From assembly GCA_905221615.1 (NCBI GenBank), contig CAJNDT010003780.1, positions 368,501 to 432,500 on the forward strand: DNA of 64,000 nt, given 5' to 3'. The notes beneath the pieces were generated by a model. It was not told the origin of the DNA. It saw only the letters and a list, made by a program, of their open reading frames with translations, and searched no databases. Shown in pieces: positions 10,905 to 22,689 of the stretch (its first letter is position 1; each line of letters starts with the position of its first letter). The position numbers were made by a program, and so were the translations under genes. The DNA comes from Symbiodinium sp. CCMP2592 (Eukaryota; Sar; Dinophyceae; Suessiales; Symbiodiniaceae).

Positions 10905-11790
10905 CCAATGCAACTCATTTGCGGTGTCCTGGCTGTGCGAACCGTGTAGGAAAGCGGTTCAGCTTGAAATTTCGAGCGGGCTGGATTCTGTGAGAGTTCG
11001 GATCACCCAACTATCGCTGAACTCGATGTGGCGGATGAGGGTGCCTTGAAGACCCAGGGCAGACCAGTGTCCTAACCACTCAGATCAGCACGTCGGAACC
11101 CTCCCAGCGCAGCAATGCTGGGTAAGAATATGAGTATGCAAGACTGCAAGAAACCGAAGGTCTTAAAGCCCAAAGGCCTTGATATATAGTCCATCTGAGG
11201 ACCCTGAACTCTCAAGTCTAGAGTTCCTACAATTTAGGACCTTGAACCTCAAAACCGTAAACTCCCTAACTCAAAAAAACCCCGAGACCCTTTGTACCCA
11301 AAACCCCAAACCCCCTAACATCAAACCCGCCAACCCCCAAACCTCCCAGGCTTCCCGGCCTCGAAAGCGCGTGCATGGGCCGGAGAAGCTCTGAGGGTGC
11401 AACGCGTGGCTAACGGCTGTAGATGAGATTGAAGTGTAGGTTCTTCAGGTTGTTTTACACTTTTTCGTACCCTTTTTAGAGCTTAGGGTGGTAAAGGGTT
11501 TGCATGCATCTGCGTGGTAGTCTAAGTCGGGCTTTAGGCCTTGGGGTTTGCGGTAAACCCGGGGTTAATCCGGGATTTTTCAGTTGAATGAGGTTACTCG
11601 CTCAGGGTATCAGCGGTTTTAGGTTCTGTGGTTGAGGTTTCCGCAAGGTTAAGCAGGGACGCGCTATTGAGGGTTTAGGGTTTCGCGTCTAGTGGCATCA
11701 CAGACAGAGACCGCAAGGAACGTCGACTTCGTAGTCGTCGTTGCTTTCACCAAAGTTCGCCGTGATCGTCGTCATCGTACTTATGTAGTA
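10905..11790. other. no supported gene
   Basis: CCCTAAA-like degenerate stretch at 11220-11340 and short TTTAGGG units at 11670-11690; otherwise unremarkable. Confidence 0.4.
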
Positions 11791-11876
11791 GTTTAACGGA
11801 AGTGGTACTGGCAAAGGGAATGGTAGTTGCAGTCATAGTGATAGTAGCAGTGGGAGCTGTAGCAGTAGCAGGAGCA

Positions 11877-12345
<469 letters not shown>

Positions 12346-12349
12346 TCGT

Positions 12350-12700
12350 AATTCTAGTGGTAGTGACTGATAGTGGCGGCGGGAGTGGGAGTCGTAGTCG
12401 TATATAGTCGTAGTCGTGGAAGTCGTAGTCGCAGTCGTAGTCGTCCTAATCGTGGTGGTAGCCGTGGTAATCGCAGTCGCTCTCGTAGCAGTAGCAGCAG
12501 CAGTAGCCGTAGAGAGCAGGAAGTAGGAAGAAGGAAGGAAGTAGTAAACAGTAAATCATACAGTACGTCGTGAGTTGTAACTTGTAGTCAGTAAGCAGTA
12601 AGTAGTAGGTAGTGGGTCGTAGGTATTAGGTAGTAGGTATTCCGCAGCAGGTAGTAGGTATTCAGTAGTGAGCAGTATACGTGGTAGTTGTAGTCGTCGT
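12350..12700. repeat. AGT/CGT-type degenerate triplet region
   Basis: Diffuse GTAGTC / AGTAGG triplets decaying away from the CTA tract. Confidence 0.6.
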
Positions 12701-13019
12701 AGTAGGAGGCGGAGGAAGAGAAGGGCATGTACTGGTAGTAGCAGTAGAAATTACAAGAGAGTGGAGTGGTACCCGATTTAGGGGGCCGTCGGAAAGGATA
12801 GTATTGCTTCGGGTCTCCTTTCAAGGGTTTCTTTTCAAGTCCCTCAGTGCCTAAACTCCCTCAGTTTGGCATCGGGTTGTCTCGCCTCGTGGAAAGAAAG
12901 GTAGTTCTGTAGGCCTTAGGCTTGGGCCCTCGGAGCTCTAATTCGGAGAAAATGATTTTTAAGAATTAGCAAGCCTGCACCGCGAGAACGCCGCCAATGG
13001 CAGCACCGGCAGCGGATAT

Positions 13020-13168
13020 ATTGTTACTATTATTATTACTATTATTATTATTACTACTATTATTATTACTACTATTATTATTACTACTATTATTATTACT
13101 ACTATTATTATTACTACTATTATTATTACTACTATTATTATTACTACTATTATTATTACGATTACTAT
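13020..13168. repeat. 15-bp higher-order (ATT)3(ACT)2 repeat
   Basis: Regular TTATTATTACTACTA units, about nine copies. Confidence 0.9.
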
Positions 13169-13532
13169 TATTACTAGCAAAGGAAAGGTTTCTATCTCCT
13201 CCCCTCAGGATCCCTCAAACCTGGGCTTTGGAGTACCATACTTTAATACTTTTTTGGGACCTGTTACTTAAAGGGAACCAATTATGAAAAAAAAGTCTAT
13301 ACTTTTTTCTCTCTGGTTACTTCAAAGCCCAGAAACAGGAAAGGGCTGTTGCTGTTTTGAGCAGAAGAGGGATCCTTTTGCTGCGCAGTTTGCCTGACAC
13401 GAATCCTCTGCTTCAGGACTTTAGGATTTAGGTTACGCAGTCCTGTGTTTCATATTTTCAAGTTACTAGGAAGAACACCAATTCCAATCTTCTCGGAACC
13501 CCGTAAATCCTAAGCCCCTAAACCCCCAATCT

Positions 13533-13718
13533 CGAAACCCTAAACCCTAAACCCTAAAACCCAGAGCCCTGAAACCTGCGGCTCATCCTATCTGCTGTCG
13601 GTCGTTTGCTTGTACATACGTGCGAGCGTTTTCGAAGATGAAGGATCCCATATGGAGGCCCTACATGGGACGATCTTCTCATATAAGGCCCTGAACCCCG
13701 ACCCTAAACCCTAAACCC
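13533..13718. repeat. two short CCCTAAA blocks
   Basis: 13533-13562 and 13698-13718, two to four units each. Confidence 0.75.
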
Positions 13719-13992
13719 TGCAGGCAATGGACCTTGAGCCGTGAAGCTTTAGCCCAGAAGCTTTTCCCTTGCGCCCAAAAGTCAGTGTGCTGCGACTGAA
13801 AGGTCATCCCCCAACCCGAGGCGGCAATTTTTGCAGTGTCTAGGGGTCTCTAAATACTTACCTAAACTAAACCCCATTCTACTTAGCCCCTTTTTTACAT
13901 CCGGATAGTAGCCCTTATAGACCCCTATAATAAGGAGCCTCATTCTAATTATTAAGGGGTGTCGTTTGGGCCCACACTTTGATTTGGGTGTA

Positions 13993-14107
13993 CTGTCTGG
14001 TGCTTAGTAGGGAATGGGCGAATGGATCCCTATAGTAGTCCCTATATATAATCCCCCATGATAGTCCCCATAACCCATCCCCCCATTCCCTACTCAGAAC
14101 CGGACAG
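13993..14107. mobile_element. family E element, full length
   Basis: CTGTCTGGTGCTTAGTAGGG...CCTACTCAGAACCGGACAG with TATAGTAGTCCCTATATA inside. Confidence 0.85.
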
Positions 14108-14163
14108 TTTAGGGTTTAGGGTTCAATGTGTGCTGAGGGTTTGTTTAGGGTGCGGGGCCTGCT

Positions 14164-14342
14164 TGGAAGTTTCCGAAGATCGGGGGTACCGTATTTTGGG
14201 GTCCTTATAATAAGGATCCTACTATTTAGGGTACTATATCAGGGTCCCCTATTTTCGGAAACCCTAAACCCTCAACCCCTTATGGAACCCTTATAGATCC
14301 CTTTAAGGGACCATATCAGGGTCCCCTATTTTCGGAAACGCC
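14164..14342. mobile_element. family A element plus duplicated right end
   Basis: The full element 14164-14264 (GGAAGTTTCCGAAGATCGGG...TTTTCGGAAACCC) is followed, after a CCCTTTAAGGGACC linker, by a second right end (14305-14342). Confidence 0.8.
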
Positions 14343-14540
14343 CGCTTAGTGTTCAGGGCTTGTTGTCGTAGGGCCCATGATTGACGACGGCGAAGCAGGG
14401 CTTAGGGCTGGCCGTGTTATTTTCAAGGCGTGGGCATGTTCACAAAAATATATATATATATATGTATATAAATTCATTTATATTTGTATATTTATATACC
14501 TTCCAGTAGTCTTCAAAGTAGGCTCATCTCCTGTAATGAG

Positions 14541-14744
14541 GGGCGCCAGGAGAAGATGGCTCACCATGTCGACTTAGAGATCGTCCGCTACTGGTGCATT
14601 GACGGGGAGCCTGGCACCATGGGAGATTCATTACAGCCGTCCACCAAGGCAGGCTCCTGCGACATTATAGGCCAGCTGCTCACACTAAGAAGTAATGCAG
14701 CAATCGCGCTGCCGACCTTCGTGGTTGAGCGCCTGGTTGTTGAG
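14541..14744 (+). CDS. exon-like segment, unknown protein
   Basis: It has 68 codons, phase 0 at both ends, between acceptor AATGAG|G and a textbook donor GTAGGT. The translation runs GRQEKMAHHVDLEIVRYWCI and continues with a D-G-E-P-G-T-M stretch, ending PTFVVERLVVE. It is free of repeats while both flanks are repeat-rich. I do not recognise the family. If real it belongs to an unseen plus-strand gene. Confidence 0.45.
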
Positions 14745-15252
14745 GTAGGTGTACCCAGCCTGTACTCGTAGTATGGTTTAGGTCATGCGGTGCTCGCTGA
14801 GATGAGGTGATGCGTGGGGTTCTGGGATTTCGGGCTACTTCGGGCCACCAGTGTTCAGGTATTTTGGGGCTCGGGGTTTGTTAGGGCGACGCAGGCTTCG
14901 GGTTTAGAAGTTTAGCGGTTTGTAAGGTGTCGGTTTAGGGTTTAGGGTGCGGCGAGATTTTTCCATCATCTTCACTATGATGGTCACCGGCGAGCACCGG
15001 TACGACTACAAGGAGAGCAAGAGGAATACGAATACTAGTGACTCGTGGTTGTGCCGTAAGCAGTCTAGGTACTCGTGCTTACGATCCAGCAGAAATATCA
15101 ACTCTTGCACCGGAACCTCTCAACCCTAAACCCTAAACCTCTCAACCCTAAACCCCGAAACTCTGAACCGCCACGCAGAGAGTCTGTGACGATGCACCGT
15201 TTCAGGGGCCTCTACCGGAGAAAATCCGTGCACTGCCAGTGCACTGCACAGC

Positions 15253-15362
15253 ACCCAGAGACTCCAATATCCCTTAATTAAGGAATATTCCTTAAATCAG
15301 ACTAGGATCCCTAATATAATTTAGGGAATATTCCTTACTTAAGGGATATTGGAGTCTCTGGG
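15253..15362. mobile_element. family B element, copy 1
   Basis: CCCAGAGACTCCAATATCCC...GGGATATTGGAGTCTCTGGG; palindromic ATTAAGGAATATTCCTTAA inside. Lies 10 bp from copy 2. Confidence 0.9.
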
Positions 15363-15372
15363 CACACCCTAT

Positions 15373-15482
15373 GCCCAGAGACTCCAATGTCCTTTAATTG
15401 AGGAATATTCCTTAAGTTATATTAGGGGTCCTACTATAATTTAAGGAATATTCCTTAATTAAGGGGCATTGGAGTCTCTGGG
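15373..15482. mobile_element. family B element, copy 2 (tandem neighbour)
   Basis: Same ends (CCCAGAGACTCCAATG...CATTGGAGTCTCTGGG) and same orientation as copy 1, diverged by several bases. Confidence 0.9.
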
Positions 15483-15687
15483 TACGTCCCTTAACTTATA
15501 CTTTGTCCAGTTGGGTAGCATTTTACATCTTTATGGGTTACTTAAGCAAGCCCAATAAGGAAGAACAAATAGTGGTTTTCATGAACAGTACATTCCAACA
15601 TCAGGTACTCAATCACAAGAATAGAGGTTCGGGACATACTACAGTAAGTTGTTGAGTTTTTACTGCAAGCACATGTGATACTGCTAG

Positions 15688-15783
15688 TATAGAGCCCATA
15701 ATAATCACCTATACTATTTCAGAGGCTCCTTATCATAAGTAATGGGCCCCACAACCCTATCCTTGTTGAGGCCCCTATATTTT
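15688..15783. mobile_element. family G element
   Basis: TATAGAGCCCATAATAATCA...TTGAGGCCCCTATAT with TATCATAAGTAATGGGCCCC. Confidence 0.75.
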
Positions 15784-16129
15784 AGAACTCCATTATGGAT
15801 CCCTTATAGACCCCTTCAAAGGAACCGAACCCTTTAGAGGAATCCTATTATATACTCAACTCCGGGCTGGAAGATTTGTGACGTGTTAGATGTCGAGTTG
15901 GAGGGGTACGGACTGTGTGATCCTGAAGAAGGGGTTTAGGGTTTAGGGTGGTTCAAGGCGGGGTAGTCGAACCTCCTTGACTCCCCCCTCCTGCACGGAT
16001 CCCATAAACTCCTAAACAAGGGACCATAAAACCCTAAACCTAAACCCTACGACCGCAAACGCAGCTGGAGCTTCAGTAGACGTGCGAGGATCGAGCACAG
16101 ACTCTACCCTCATCGAGGGCGGCCCAGAG

Positions 16130-16275
16130 CAGGCTAGAGTTTAAGGGTTTAGAGTTTAGGTTTTCGGGTCTAGGGTGAGAGCAGGCTAGAGTTTAAGGGT
16201 TTAGGGCGAGAGCAGGCTAGAGTTTAAGGGTTTAGTGTTGAGGGTGAGAGCAGGCTAGAGTTTACGGGTTGAGGT
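16130..16275. repeat. about 45-bp tandem repeat containing TTTAGGG
   Basis: Four units of GAGAGCAGGCTAGAGTTTAA followed by GGGTTTAG variants. Confidence 0.8.
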
Positions 16276-16415
16276 TTAGAGGGTCTTCTGTACTGGGGGG
16301 TTTCTTGAAGGTTCAAGATAGGGCCCTGAATACTGGAATCTGGTTTCGGGCGTAGTATGTATGACAAAACAAAGGAGTACGACTCCACTCTTCAAAGCCG
16401 CGGATTAAGCCCTAA

Positions 16416-16513
16416 ACTTACCTTTAGTTCGTAGGGAATGGAAGAATGGTAGAAATAGTAGCTATAATTGTACCCCATTCCTCCATTCCCTACTAACCAA
16501 AGGTAAGTAAATG
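16416..16513. mobile_element. family J element, copy 1
   Basis: AACTTACCTTTAGTTCGTAG...CTAACCAAAGGTAAGTAA. The inverted ends carry an outward-facing GGTAAGT at the right edge. Confidence 0.8.
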
Positions 16514-16584
16514 CTCCGTTGCTGGATTTCCGTGCCCGTCAAGTGGCCGTTCTCAGTGGTTCAGAGACAGCTCCGGCTCCTCCT

Positions 16585-16655
16585 GGGTTTAGGGTTTATA
16601 AGGTTTAGGGTTTAGGGTTTAGCTTTTGTGGTTTAGGGTTTAGGGTTTAGCCCAA
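16585..16655. repeat. TTTAGGG array
   Basis: About seven TTTAGGG units with small gaps. Confidence 0.85.
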
Positions 16656-16946
16656 TCCGCAGCCCCAGCTTCATGCACCCGCAACCCTCAAAGGCTCCGC
16701 CCTAATCGGATTTGGGATGTAGGATTTCAGCCTTGTCCAGCCCTGAAATGCCCAAGTATCTGGGTTGAGGCCGTGGACAGGATGACATCGAAAGCTCTTT
16801 GGTCCCCGGGTGTAGCAGTGTAGCTTTCGGTGCGTTCTGGGTTTCCGGGATGCCGAAGCCCGTGGATCACCACGATGACCGCGTCGACTCGGTGCTCAGG
16901 AAAGCCGACGACCGGCGTCTCCTCTGCGATTTAGTGGGGCTTCTTA

Positions 16947-17049
16947 CCCAGAGACTCCAATATCCCTTAATTCAGGAATACTCCTTAAATCATAGTAGGG
17001 ATCCATTTTAAGGAATATTCCTTAATTAAGGGGTATTGGAGTCTCTGGG
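16947..17049. mobile_element. family B element, copy 3
   Basis: CCCAGAGACTCCAATATCCC...GGGTATTGGAGTCTCTGGG. Confidence 0.9.
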
Positions 17050-17462
17050 TACACCCGGGTCTCCACGTGGGATTTGTTGCATTTTTCGGGATGTCCGACA
17101 TTTCTTTGTATTATAATCAGGGTTTCGAGGATGGCTTTTATAAAGGCATTTAGGGTTTAGGCTTAAGCTTTTGAGGGGTTTAGGGTATAGGGTTTAGGGT
17201 GTTTGTGCGTGAGGTCTTCTCACAATTCGGCGTGCTTTATGTAGGGTTCCTAATTCGCGGTGCTTTTCTACATCCCGAGCAAACCGAAGAGCTTTCAACG
17301 AAAAGCTCAGCACCACACCCAAAAGAAGAGAAAACCGACCTGAAGCCTAAAAAGAGGCAACTCCTTAAGACAAGTTTGCGAAAAGAAGTCCGAACTCAGA
17401 GAGTCCAAGAGAGAAGCCCTTGCAAAAACGAAACCCTTGGTAGAACCCCCAACATTCCCTTC

Positions 17463-17571
17463 CCCAGAGAGCCCAATACCCCTTAATTAAGGAATATGGC
17501 TTAAATCATATTATGCGTCCCCTTATAACTTAAGGTATATTGCTTAATTAAGGGGTATTGGGCTCTCTGGG
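17463..17571. mobile_element. family B element, copy 4
   Basis: CCCAGAGAGCCCAATACCCC...GGGGTATTGGGCTCTCTGGG, perfect 20-base ends. Confidence 0.92.
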
Positions 17572-17726
17572 TCTAACCCTAAACCCTCAGCCCTTCGAAA
17601 AACCGGCTCTTCAAAGTTAGACCCCAAACCCTAAACCCAGAAAGCCGGAAGCCTAGGCTGCGGGAGCTTTGTGGAGAGCTCCGCGACGTCGTGGCCAAGG
17701 CAAGACCAGAAGCCACCCCCCGTTCC

Positions 17727-17943
17727 TAGACTAGAGAGCCTCATACCTCTAGTTAAGGACTAGGTAGGGCTTTGGGACATTTTATATTTTCCCTTATTGG
17801 GCTTAAGAGGATCTTACTTACTAATATTTTTCAAAAGCTTTAAAAGCCCCACCTAGAGGAGCATGCCTTCAGATATTCGGGGGCGTGGTATTACGATATA
17901 AGGATTAGTCTCTTGTTTAAAGGAGCATTGGGCTCTCGGAGTT
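17727..17943. mobile_element. distant or decayed family B-like element
   Basis: CTAGAGAGCCTCATACCTC...AAAGGAGCATTGGGCTCTC; longer than the others, with a weak match. Confidence 0.4.
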
Positions 17944-18550
17944 CATCGTTTTGGAGAGTTTAGGGCATCAGGGTGTTCAGGGCTTTGACTGTTTGGCTGG
18001 TCTGGGGGTTACTTAGGCGTGTGGGGAAGAGACATCCATCCTCTTGGGTTTCGGAGAGCACTCCTTGACTCTTCGGGTCAGCGTTGAGGGCACAAGGTGT
18101 CACTGAGTGAATCACCAGACCAAGAAGCCTTGTCTAGTTTAGGTAGATCATGCTCCTTGTAGCATGGAAGCGCTTGAGTTACAGGAATGTTTCTCTTGAC
18201 AAGTTTCGGCCCTTTTGAGCTTATGGTTTAGGAGGTTGCGGACCTCGGCGCCCTCGGCGCCTCTGACCGAGGATCCTAAGCAATACTTCACGTAGGGGCT
18301 TGAATTCGTACTTACCAGTACTATGGATTAGGGCTCCATATCACCCTGATGTTTTTATGTATACCCCCTAATTAAGCCTATTCGAATTAATGTGGCCTTC
18401 ATATTTAAGCTTTTACCGCCTTTGAACGTTGACAAATTCACTCCTGTTGAGGATGAAGAGCCTGCCCTTTGATGATGCCCTCTGACACTCATGGCTCATG
18501 ATCGTGATAGCGGCGGTGGATGTGCAGAAGATGACGATGGCTATCTGACT
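17944..18550. other. no supported gene
   Basis: Mostly unique sequence; no element ends recognised. Confidence 0.35.
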
Positions 18551-18552
18551 AT

Positions 18553-18660
18553 CATTCATCACCATCATAAATATGATCAGCATCATCATCATCACCATCA
18601 TCATACCCAGCATCGCCATCATCACCATCGTCCTCGTCCTCATCATCACCGCCATCGCAT
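18553..18660. repeat. CAT/CATCAC microsatellite
   Basis: Imperfect CAT triplets; the His-rich frame through it is a by-product. Confidence 0.85.
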
Positions 18661-18664
18661 TCAG

Positions 18665-18726
18665 ATGACTTCCCCCCGGAAATCCGACAGGAACTGGAGA
18701 CTGCCACGGTCAAGCTGTTGGACAAG
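18665..18726 (+). CDS. short exon-like segment, unknown protein
   Basis: After acceptor CATTCAG it reads DFPPEIRQELETATVKLLDK and stops exactly at a GTGACC donor in phase 0. The sequence is a convincing amphipathic helix. A CAT microsatellite ends just upstream. No partner exons were identified. Confidence 0.4.
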
Positions 18727-18983
18727 GTGACCTTTTAGGATTTGGGGTTTCGAACTCTTAGGGTTTAGGGTGTAGGTTGACTTTTTGGGGAACGAAAGCC
18801 GAAGCCAAAGCCGAGAGGTTGAGGGCCCTCCTGTGAATCCCAGATGACGACATCCAGTAAACCTAGCTTCCGTGCCTTCTTGAAGCCCTCAGCCCCTGAA
18901 GCCCGAAGCCCCTTCGAAAAACGATCATACAACCCTCTAGCATGTGATAAGCATCTGATAAGCAAGCCATGGGCCAGGAGGTT

Positions 18984-19096
18984 CCCAGAGAGCCCAATAC
19001 TCCTTAATTAAGGAATATATAGCTTAAATCGTCATATAAACACCCTTGTAATTTAATGTATATTCCTGAATTAAAGGGGTCTTGCGCTCTCTGTGC
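18984..19096. mobile_element. family B element, copy 5 (right end decayed)
   Basis: Left CCCAGAGAGCCCAATACTCC intact; right end reads GGGGTCTTGCGCTCTCTG. Confidence 0.75.
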
Positions 19097-19191
19097 TTCC
19101 TGTGGCTCCTCTACGAATTCGAGGCCTCAGAGCCTTGCGGTTCTCCCAGAATTTTGGGCGAGCTGAGGAGTCAGGACCTGGACCCCAAAGT

Positions 19192-19294
19192 GGGTGGTTG
19201 TCAAAATCATGGCCCCTTTTTGGGTACCCTAAATAATAGGTGCCGTATTACAATAGGGACCCCAAAAAGGGACCATAATTTTGACAACCACCCA
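19192..19294. mobile_element. family C element, copy 1
   Basis: GGGTGGTTGTCAAAATCA...AATTTTGACAACCACCC; interior GGTGCCGTATTACAATAGGG. Confidence 0.9.
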
Positions 19295-19387
19295 AGTATA
19301 AGAACTAATAGCCTTTCGTGGGCATTGTGCCATTATTTTGCCTACTTCCGGGGGTTTACAGTGGGTAAGTGTGTGGGTTCGTAGGAC

Positions 19388-19470
19388 TTCGATGTAGGAT
19401 GAGTAGTACTGGGATCCCCTATACTTCAATGGCATGAGGACAAGGATGTTCCAAGTTTCTGGCTTGTACT
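19388..19470. mobile_element. family M fragment
   Basis: GGGATCCCCTATACTTCA...GATGTTCCAAGTTTCTGGCT matches the right half of family M. It abuts the next A element. Confidence 0.55.
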
Positions 19471-19474
19471 ACAT

Positions 19475-19573
19475 GGGAGTTTTCCGAAAATAGGGGACCA
19501 CATTATAGTAACCTAAACACAAGATCCTGATTTTAAGGACCCCACAATAAGGTACCCCTAATTTTCAGAAACT
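19475..19573. mobile_element. family A element, copy 4
   Basis: GGGAGTTTTCCGAAAATAGG...CTAATTTTCAGAAACT. Confidence 0.8.
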
Positions 19574-19903
19574 AATAAGGCTTTGGGGCTTGGGGGGGAG
19601 CTTAAAGGGCTTAAGGCTCATGGAGTCTTATGGGATTTTGAGGATCAGAGCCTCCACGGCTCTGCGGGTTTCGGGGTTCTATGTTGTTTTTGTGCCCAGG
19701 CGCCTATGGGTTTGGGGTTGAGGGCTTATAGGGCCTTCCTAGGTTTAGGTTTCAGGATGTTTGGGCAGTTCCAAGGTTTTCTGAGCCGTGGGGGCTTTGA
19801 GATAGAATCCCGATGTTTCATCACAATATCTCTGCTCATAGCTCGTCTGTATACGTTTACGACAGTACATCCTAAACTCCAGTCCTTTCTCGCGAACTTG
19901 TAT

Positions 19904-19998
19904 GGGTAGTTGTCAAAATTAAGGTCCCTTTCTGGGTACCTTAAATAATAGGTGCCGTATTATAATAGGGAAAAGGGACCATAATTCTGACAACCAGC
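19904..19998. mobile_element. family C element, copy 2
   Basis: GGGTAGTTGTCAAAATTA...ATAATTCTGACAACCA; interior lacks one GGGACCC block. Confidence 0.85.
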
Positions 19999-20067
19999 CG
20001 TATGTATGAGGGTTTGTTTGCGCACCTCGTCCTGCAACATGTTGAATTAGGTTTCAGTTGGATTCAG

Positions 20068-20193
20068 GGCTCCGGAATAGTGGCAACTGCAAGAGAGGCT
20101 ACAATGGCTAGAGCTATCATCCCTCTGTACATGTCTAGAACAGCTCCCAAAGCTAGTGTATTGTACAGGCTACAATTCTACTACACCGCACCG
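20068..20193 (+). CDS. exon-like segment, unknown protein
   Basis: It has 42 codons, phase 0 at both ends, between ATTCAG|G and donor GTGGGT, beginning GSGIVATAREATMARAIIPL. A C-family element ends 70 bp upstream. No family is recognised. Confidence 0.3.
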
Positions 20194-21170
20194 GTGGGTG
20201 AGTTTGTGCTCGTTTCGTACGTGCTATGAGATCCGACCCCTGCAACTGTGTGGGGGTGCGTCTGTTCAGAAGGGTTCAGGTGTCCTTCTGACAACCGCAC
20301 AACCTTGAGGGACTTATGAGTTGAAACAAGATCCAGCCCTTGCTCAAGCAGACGGACACAGATAAGATCCCCTAAACCCTAAACGCCTAAACCCCCATAC
20401 CCTAAACAGATAAGATCACGCATAGGAAGACAGCAGTGCTCCGCTCCCCGCCGCAGTCCAAGCTGCCTGCTAGGTCGAGCCGAAGCTCGGTCTGAGTCTC
20501 ACTTCACCAAAGAATGCGCCATGGCCTGACGCTGGGGGTTTTGGTTTACTGGGTAGCGATTTGGGGGATTCTTGCTATCTGCTATTGTTGGTGTTTCTAC
20601 TGTCATCGTGATTACTGCACAGCTTTGGGCTCAAATGGGCCAATGGTTTTTAATGAATGTCGAACCCTAACGGCCCTAATGATACATGACTTTTGGGGCT
20701 CACGTAATCGACGCCTTGCCTGAGCTTCGGGATGTAGGGTGTAAGCTTTGCGGTTTCGACGTCCATGTCACGGCTTCTCGTGCATTCTGCCAGGCCGAAC
20801 CGTCATCTGTTGGGCTAGGGTTTGGGGTTTCGGGCTATCCTGGACCCCTAAAGTATGTAGAATAATAGCCATTATTTTTACCTACTTTTGGGGGGTTTAG
20901 GATATGTTGGATCCGGAGCTTCAGAGTTTCAGGGCTTAGGCTTTTAGGTTCAGGGCTTGGGATTTTGGTCGTGGTTGGTTGAATACTAGGACCCTCCTTG
21001 CACCCTCAAATAGAGGTATATGGTCACAAGCAAGGGGCATTTAGGGTCTAACCGAGGGTAGTAGATGGAGGGTCTAGGTAGGTGTGCGACACAATCCCAT
21101 GATGACCGCTCTTTCGAGCGGTTCTGTGTCACCAAGCTTCAATCCCAAAGCTCTCCAAGCCCGAAAACCC

Positions 21171-21270
21171 GTAAACTTACCTTTGGTCAGTAGGGAATGG
21201 AAGAATGGTAGAAATAGTAGCTACAGTTGTACCCCATTCCTCCATTCCCTACTAGCCAAAGGTAAGTAAA
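21171..21270. mobile_element. family J element, copy 2
   Basis: AACTTACCTTTGGTCAGTAG...CTAGCCAAAGGTAAGTAA; interior nearly identical to copy 1 (GGTAGAAATAGTAGCTA), so recently active. Confidence 0.9.
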
Positions 21271-21300
21271 CCCCAACCTCGCAAACCACCAACTCTTGCT

Positions 21301-21409
21301 CCCAGAGAGCCCAATACCCCTTAATTAAGGAACATAGCTTAAATCATATTATGCGCCCCCTTATCATTTCAGGTATATTCCTTGATTAAGGGGTATTGGG
21401 CTCTCTGGG
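21301..21409. mobile_element. family B element, copy 7
   Basis: Perfect ends CCCAGAGAGCCCAATACCCC / GGGGTATTGGGCTCTCTGGG, 30 bp from the J element. Confidence 0.92.
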
Positions 21410-21419
21410 CTTGTCTCAT

Positions 21420-21950
21420 GAACCCCAACAAGCCGCAGACCGCCCGAGCCCAACATGTGCAGCTCTTTCAATGCGCATCCAAATTAGCTATAGGGGCCTT
21501 AATAAGTAGCTAGGTTCCCTTTAAAGGGATCCTTAAACGGTTCTATAAGGGATCCGCATTACGATCCTGTACTACGCAATACAAGGCTGACATAATGACA
21601 TCATGTTTCACTTGCAGGCCACAAACGTGATCAGAACGTGCGTGTAACGAGGAAGCAGTTGGTTCGAAGTGGCGAAACTCCGCAACAACCAGAGGCGTCA
21701 AACACGACATCCCTGCATCGCAGAATACTCGGCCCCAAACCCTAAACCCTAAACCTCAATGTGTGCGCCAGTGGGGTGGACTTTGATTGTTCGCGGCTTG
21801 GTCCGTGTCGAATGCTGGCATAATGAGATAGTATACTGTACCGAAGTGAATCCCTCAGCACAACACCCTAAACCTAAAACCCCACAGCTTGAAGTGTTGC
21901 AATAGCTTAGAGTAGCCCGTATACCGAGTGGCAGACGCTAGTGTAGCCCT
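21420..21950. other. no supported gene
   Basis: A few CCCTAAA units at 21734-21756; a CCTTTAAAGGGATCC motif near 21515. Confidence 0.4.
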
Positions 21951-21958
21951 CAAAATAT

Positions 21959-22230
21959 GGGAGTTTCCCAATTCAGGGGTACCATATTTTGGGGCCCTTA
22001 TAATAAGGAGCCTACTATTAGGGTACCATATTAGGGTCCCCTATTTTCGGAAACTCTAAACCCTCAACCCCTTATGGAAACCTTATCGATCCCTTTAAGG
22101 GACCATATCAGGGTCCCCTATTTTCGGGAACTCTTAAACCCAATATAGAACCCATATAGAGCCCTCTAAGGAACCCTTACAGGATCCCTTTAAAAAGCGT
22201 CCCCTCTTTTCGGGAACTCCCATATATCTT
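21959..22230. mobile_element. family A element followed by two extra right ends
   Basis: Core 21959-22061 (GGGAGTTTCCCAATTCAGGG...TTTTCGGAAACTC). Right-end copies at about 22098-22138 and 22190-22230 are separated by CCCTTTAAGGGACC linkers. Confidence 0.75.
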
Positions 22231-22394
22231 TTGAAATTCCCACGATTTCCTACGAAAGGAGACATCGCCTGCATCACCGGTCTTCCCAGCGAATCTGCGC
22301 CCATCGAGTCCGGGGAGGGCGTTTGCATGGACGAGTCCGCCGGAGGCGGGACCCGGGCAGGGGTCACGTGGTCAAGTTGGGAGGGTCTGACTGT

Positions 22395-22470
22395 CTCTGT
22401 GTGTCTGCGTCTTTGTGTGTCTCTGTGGATGTGTGTGTGTGTGTGTCTCTGCTTGTGTGTGTGTGTGTGT
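22395..22470. repeat. (GT)n / TCTGTG microsatellite
   Basis: TGTCTCTGTGTGTCTGCG-type units then pure GT. Confidence 0.85.
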
Positions 22471-22567
22471 CCGAGTTCCAGCGAGGTTCACTAAACGGTG
22501 CATCTTTCCGTGCATTAGGCCAGGGTTTATGGCTCAGACCCCAGGCTATGGGAACCTATAGTTTGAA

Positions 22568-22678
22568 AACTCCAGAAAGTTGGAAAACGGCTTTAGGAGG
22601 ATGAATGCTAGGGCTAGGATCCCTTATGCTTTACCTTAGTGGCATGAGGACAATGATGTTCCAACTTTCTGGCTTTTA
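22568..22678. mobile_element. family M element, copy 2
   Basis: ACTCCAGAAAGTTGGAAAAC...TGTTCCAACTTTCTGGC. Confidence 0.8.
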
Positions 22679-22689
22679 CTGTAAAGGGC

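Noticed and set aside
18491..18730. His-rich protein
   Set aside because: CAT microsatellite translation; only the 18665-18726 part looks exon-like.
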